From Liolophura sinensis (taxonomy: Eukaryota; Mollusca; Polyplacophora; Chitonida; Chitonidae), in NCBI RefSeq assembly GCF_032854445.1, contig NC_088295.1, positions 25,343,385 through 25,407,384 on the forward strand: a DNA stretch of 64,000 bases, read 5' to 3'. Below, in pieces: positions 54,901-60,900 of this stretch. The position numbers and the translations under genes were made by a program. Within the stretch, counting starts at the first letter, position 1. Each line of letters begins with the position of its first letter. The notes below the pieces were generated by a model that made no database searches, was not told the origin of the DNA, and saw nothing but the letters and a program-made list of their open reading frames with translations.

Positions 54901-57900
54901 TCAAACAGATACATGTGTAACAAGAATTTGCAGACACTGGCTGTTTGAACTACATACATGTAGAGATATGTATGTAAGCACCAGAAATCTTTGTAGAAAA
55001 CATACTGGTTAAGTGCTTATTAATTAGGAAATACACAGGTGAAGTTACACAAACCTGAGCTTCCCCCTCAGGCACATCCAGGTCTCGGGAATATGTTCCA
55101 GGGTCAAGGGTCAACATTTCCCCGTGTTTCACTCGTATCATAGACATTCCACCTTCAATCATGCTTCCAATCAGCTCAGTTTTTGTCACATCGATGTACG
55201 TGGAAGATTCGCCTGAAAATGATGTGACATCAGGGAACTGGGTGCTGTCCATCTCAACTCTGTAGGTGACTTTGTAGAGCCCGTAGTCCAGGTATTTGGC
55301 AGGAATGGCCAGTTCAGCCTTCACGCTGGAATCCAGGGACGTTACATCTACTGCTCTAATCTCACTGCCGGTTTGCCTGTTCAATTCCCACACCTTCCAA
55401 GACTTAGTGTTTTCAAATGTCTGTGTACAGTTCAGGTCGGTGGTTCCGATAACTCGTGTTATCATGCTCCGCTTCACACTAAGAGGGTCATAGAAGGCAA
55501 CTCTACGGTCACGAATATCGATAGCTGGAGACTTACACACCACATAAGAAACTGGGAAGGTAAAGTCTGTGCTGACATCCGACACAATATTACTCACCTT
55601 TGTTGTCATGGTGAAAGTTCCGATTTCCAAGAATACGTGATATATTCTGGTGAAGGTGGAAAATTGACCGACGTAACGCTTACCGGGAACATTACATGTA
55701 GCCTCATCACCAAATGTGTCTCCCAGTTCTCCATCACCATAGTCCACTTCCAAGCAAGCCTCGGTTCCGACAGAGTCTAAAGTGATGTCAAAGCTCTTGT
55801 TTCCACCACTGGCAGTAACGATTCTCCTGTCAGTAACATCCAGCCCAAGGCTACGAGCCCTCATTAGTACAGGTTTGCTAATTGGCACAGGTATATCTTC
55901 CAGTGGGTTCTGGGCGCGAATGGTTATAGCATAGTCCTCCACCTAAAATGAGACATGTAGAAAATTACTAGTAGGTTAACACAAATGTACTTATATTAGT
56001 AATTTTATTACTTGTGTAGAGAAGTAATGTGCACCTACATGTACAGTATATGTCCAATGGCTATAGGATTATCTCTTATGATCTGTTTGTTTAATTGCTT
56101 GTTTGGTGTTAACATTATATTCCCTGTCTTCTTGTAGTAGTCTGGTCCCAATGCTGACATATTTTACAGTACTCCTTCACTGTAAAATATACAATGACAT
56201 GCTTCTGATACCAGAATAAAGCCTTGACCACATTATCCGGATGTCACATCCAGCAAGCAGGGAATTCCCGACTGCCAGTTGTCATGTGTTCAACACACAT
56301 GTACTTACATGTAGACCTAAGAGCATGAGGTTCTGAGATGCTTGTCTTTCAATGGCGAAGGCCCACAAGGTGTGGAATCAGTCCCAACTTTGGGCAGGTC
56401 ATTTTTGTCACTACTTTGTAAGAATGCATGAAAGGGCAGCATTTGCTTTTGTGATACGGGACCTTAAATATAGGCCACTATGGTTGTAATGCTCAGGATT
56501 AGCGCACATAAATAACAATATAGCAATAGCAACACAGATATTTGTATTTATGGCTTTTCTCTCTTAATCTGGGAATATAAAGGCATCTATAAGCCGACAT
56601 CTTTCCTCTCTTTTATAGCATAAGGCTTCAAACACAAGTTACATGTAGCTAATAGTTAATGTAAGATGTGGTTAATCCTCTCTGTGCACTTTGACCGGAT
56701 CAGAACATTTTTCTAGTGAATTACGTAGCATTATTTTCGAACATTATGCCAAAGTTATGATGCACTTACTGTGTCAAAGGTTACATCAAAGGGGCTTGAA
56801 GTAAACTCTTCTGTTATTGTTCTAGATGGACTCTCAGCACTGAAAATGTACTTCACAACAGTGCCTGAAAACAGAAAAAAACAAAAGTCTTGAAACTTAA
56901 TTTGAATGTTAAAAACAGTAAGATACATTTATCTTTGCAAGTATTTACAGCTTACAGATTAGCGACATATGTATTTCACCCGAAGGTATGAGATCCTAAT
57001 AAAACAGTTTAAGTAAAAACACTTTATAGAGGACAGTATCAGTGAAATTCTCTGATGACAAAGGCACCATTTTTATGCACAAATTGGATAATCGCCCATT
57101 TCATACATGTGAAACATATGCAGCTGTCTCCATCTCTTCACACTGGCCCAATGTGGTAGTTCACTAGGGGTTGCAAGCTCTGGACACAAATAAAACTAAT
57201 GAAAACATCTCTATTAACCAGCTTCATGTCAACTACAGACATCAATTCATTAAATGTATCAGATCTACACATCCATAGTTCTCGGAAATGACATTACTGA
57301 TAAGTGAGAAGATGCTCGATGTTTGCCTCACCTTGGGTCATGGTGACCTCAAAGGTGACAGGTATATCCAGCGGGAAGATGTTGTTGTCTGTGCCTTTGC
57401 CTGGTATCGGAGCTGTATTTATGGGAAGATCTGGAGTGTACTTCATGTCCACTGCCAGGCCAGTAATAGTCTCAAACACACCCGCCTGTGAAGATGTAAA
57501 AAAAAATACAGTTATGTACAGGCAATTCAACAGAGTTACATTTAAGCTCGATTGGTGGACTATTCAACATACAGATGTAAAATACATATGTGTACCTGTT
57601 AACACAGCTTTTGTGGGGTAAAGTCAGCACAGATCTGAATGGCGACATCACCAATATATTTAGTCTGGAGGAATTATCAACACCACAGGTTTGCAATGTC
57701 TGCTTAGTTGGTTGTTAAATGTAAAATTTTGCTTTTGATCAATGTGGTCACATGACAGTGGTTACTCGATGCAGGCTTTGTATTCATGCCTCTGCCCCCT
57801 AGAGCATCTTGACACAAGACCCCAAGCCCATCCATTACTTAAATGTCACCAGCTGAACACCTTTATGTTGTCTATTCTTAATAAGCAGATGCCCTGTTAA

Positions 57901-60900
57901 ATTACAGTTAAATTTCTGCTTGTTATATTTTTACTATATATTTAATTATTTATTTGATTGGTGTTTTCGCCACACTCAAGAATATTTCACGGCCAGCATT
58001 ATGGTGGGAGGAAACCAGACAAAACCCCGGGAAAACCCACGGCCATCCGCACGTTACTGGCAGACCTTCTCACATACGACCAGAGAGGAAGCCAGCATGA
58101 CCTGAACTTGAACTCACAGCGACTGTATTGGTGGGAGGTTTCTGGGTCATTTTACTATATACACATACATATACATGTACATCATTTAATTTGTTATGCA
58201 AATACTTTTCTATTCAAGGCCTGAGCACCCACCTCTATATCATATTCATAGGAAGAAGCCAGGTTCTGGATGGTCAGCTTGGCAATGTAGTTAGCAGGGG
58301 CTGTGTATGTGTGTGCTATCATATGAGGGAATGTTGATGGTAAGGGCTCACTGATGACAACATTATCTCCAAAATCCAATATCATAGTCGCACTGGTAGG
58401 TAACTCACTCGGTGCACCAGTGAAGCTGATGGTAAAGGTCTTCACCACATCAACTACAACATAAAGGTCACTTCTTCAATACAGGTACCAAGAATCTGAT
58501 TTGTAGTAGAAGTCTAAAGTAGCCACACTAAATGCTTGTATGTTACAGATTCGCTGATTTCGTAGTAATGATTTTTCTTCAAAAATATAAAAATGGCACA
58601 TAATTGCAATAGCCTTAACATGAAGCAATGAATTTTAGATACAAGCAAGTACTTGTTAGTACAAGCGACAAACTGGTTTTGTTAGACAGAGCTGAATGCA
58701 TTTAATCCCTGTGCAAAGCTCAATGTCAGGGTATAAGGTTATATAGCTATATGTACCAGCAAGTTTTAGGTGGGTGTCGTTAAAACTTTACCTTGAGTTT
58801 TAATCAGTAAGAGTTTCAATCATAAAGAGTTTCAATCATAAAGTGTTTTAATCATAAAGTGTTTTAATCAAAAAGTGTTTTAATCATAAAGTGTTTCAAT
58901 CATAAATTGTTTCAATCATACAGTGTTTCAATCATAAAGAGTTTCAACCATTGAAGAGTTTCAATCATAAACTGTTTTAATCACAGCATTTCAATCATAA
59001 AGAGTTTCAGTCATAACATGTTTTAATCATAAAGTGTTTTAACCATAAAGAGTTTCAAGCATTAAAGAGTAAATTAATAACAATTAGTGAACAATAAAGA
59101 AAAACATGTTGTCAACAGAAGTCCACTGCATTAAATTTTTCAAGTTTACTAAATTGTTCCAACATGGAATATTTAAGTTAATCACTACACATTTTGATTG
59201 ATTTATTTACTTAAATGATTGGTGTTTTACGCTGTACTCAAGAAAATTTCCCTTACATGATGGCAGCCAGCATTACTGTGGGAGCAAACCAGGCAGAGCT
59301 CACGACCACGCAGATTGCTGGCAGATCACTACATATTTTGACAAGACAAATATGAAACAAAGCTCTGGACACTTCTACTAAAAGGATACAAACATGTTGA
59401 TCTTCACAAACTTTGTAAAACATATACATATACCTCCTGCCCAGTTGTTGTTGCCAGTAACTGTGGTAGAAAACAAAGAGCCTTTCACTGGTACTTCGCT
59501 CCAGATGGTATAGCTGGCTGAGGTAGTGCTCAGCAGGTTTACAGCTTGGACTGTGACAGTGTAAGACTGAATGCCAGTGTAGGTGTGCGTCACTGTGGTC
59601 AAGCCATAAGGACAAGTGCCTATTTAAAGAGAAAACCTCAGATATTATGAACAAAAACAAACCTTAACAGAACAGAAATAAACCCACATGTAGACACTTT
59701 ATACTTATTACCATTGTAGGACTCCTGCTTAGAGTATTATGAATTTGAAAAAACAGATTGACAATGACCCACAGGAAAGTTTTTCAGTCCAAAATAAATG
59801 ATAGAAAATACAGAAAAAAGTTTAAAATGTATTTATTTGATAGGTTTTTAAAGCTCTTTTCAAAAATGTTTCAAGTATAAAATATGACTATCAGGTTTAT
59901 GAGTGGAGGAACCAGAAATACACCTCTGCTCTTTGCAAGCTTTATGATAATATACAACAAACCGTCTGCAGTCAGTGATAAGAGCAGAACTGAAGCCTGT
60001 GTCCCATTGGTTAGTGTCCAAACCACAGCAGCAAGACCAGCACTTTAGCTGAATGCAACAGTCACAGCCCCAAGTTTTACATTAGACATAGGATTAGATG
60101 TTGAGACACACGCCTGTTCAGGCTAACCCAGAAAGTTTGTTAGAAGGCGGTTACCAGCTGCCACCATCCTGATACTTTTACATCATTTAATTCTCTGCCA
60201 GGTAGCTGGTTACTTTTCTCTGGTAACCTTTTACTCACCAAGAGAATGAAAGCCCTACTGACGCTATTCATGAATGAAAAAGGCACAGTACCTGACTCTG
60301 CTATTTGCTCAGTTTCGCCATCTCCAAAATCCCAATCCAGTAATACTCCACTCCCACAACCTCTGTACATGGTGGCTGTCAGTTCTACTGGCTGCCCAAG
60401 GGAGGCATGGTTGGGACTGGCCGTTACCATCAAGTCTACAACTGGCTCCACTACCTCAATACTACCAAAGTTTGAGTTAGGCCCCAGGGAGTTGGTCACA
60501 GTTGCTATCAGGTTGTATCTCTTATTGTTCACATATTCATGTTCATAGACTCTGCCTATTTCAAAGTCGTAGATTTCTTTGCTGCCATCACCAAAATCGA
60601 TCTCCACTGTGGCCAATGTTGGCGGGCTCCCTGAGCTCAGTTCAAACCATATCTCTGCTTTGCCTGGGGGTGTGAACACTACAGGGGAGTTTGACCTGAA
60701 ATTGATATTACCAACCGGTGCGATAACATCAATCTGACAGCTCTGGACTATTTGAGGTTCAATGTTGTTGGATACGATGACAGTAACATTCTTTCTACCA
60801 CCTGTTGAGAAGGCGTGATCAACCTGATGTACATTGCCTGCTATCCAGGTCTCACCACTGGGTAAGCTGTAATCGTCTGTGGCACCCGCATCATCAAAAT

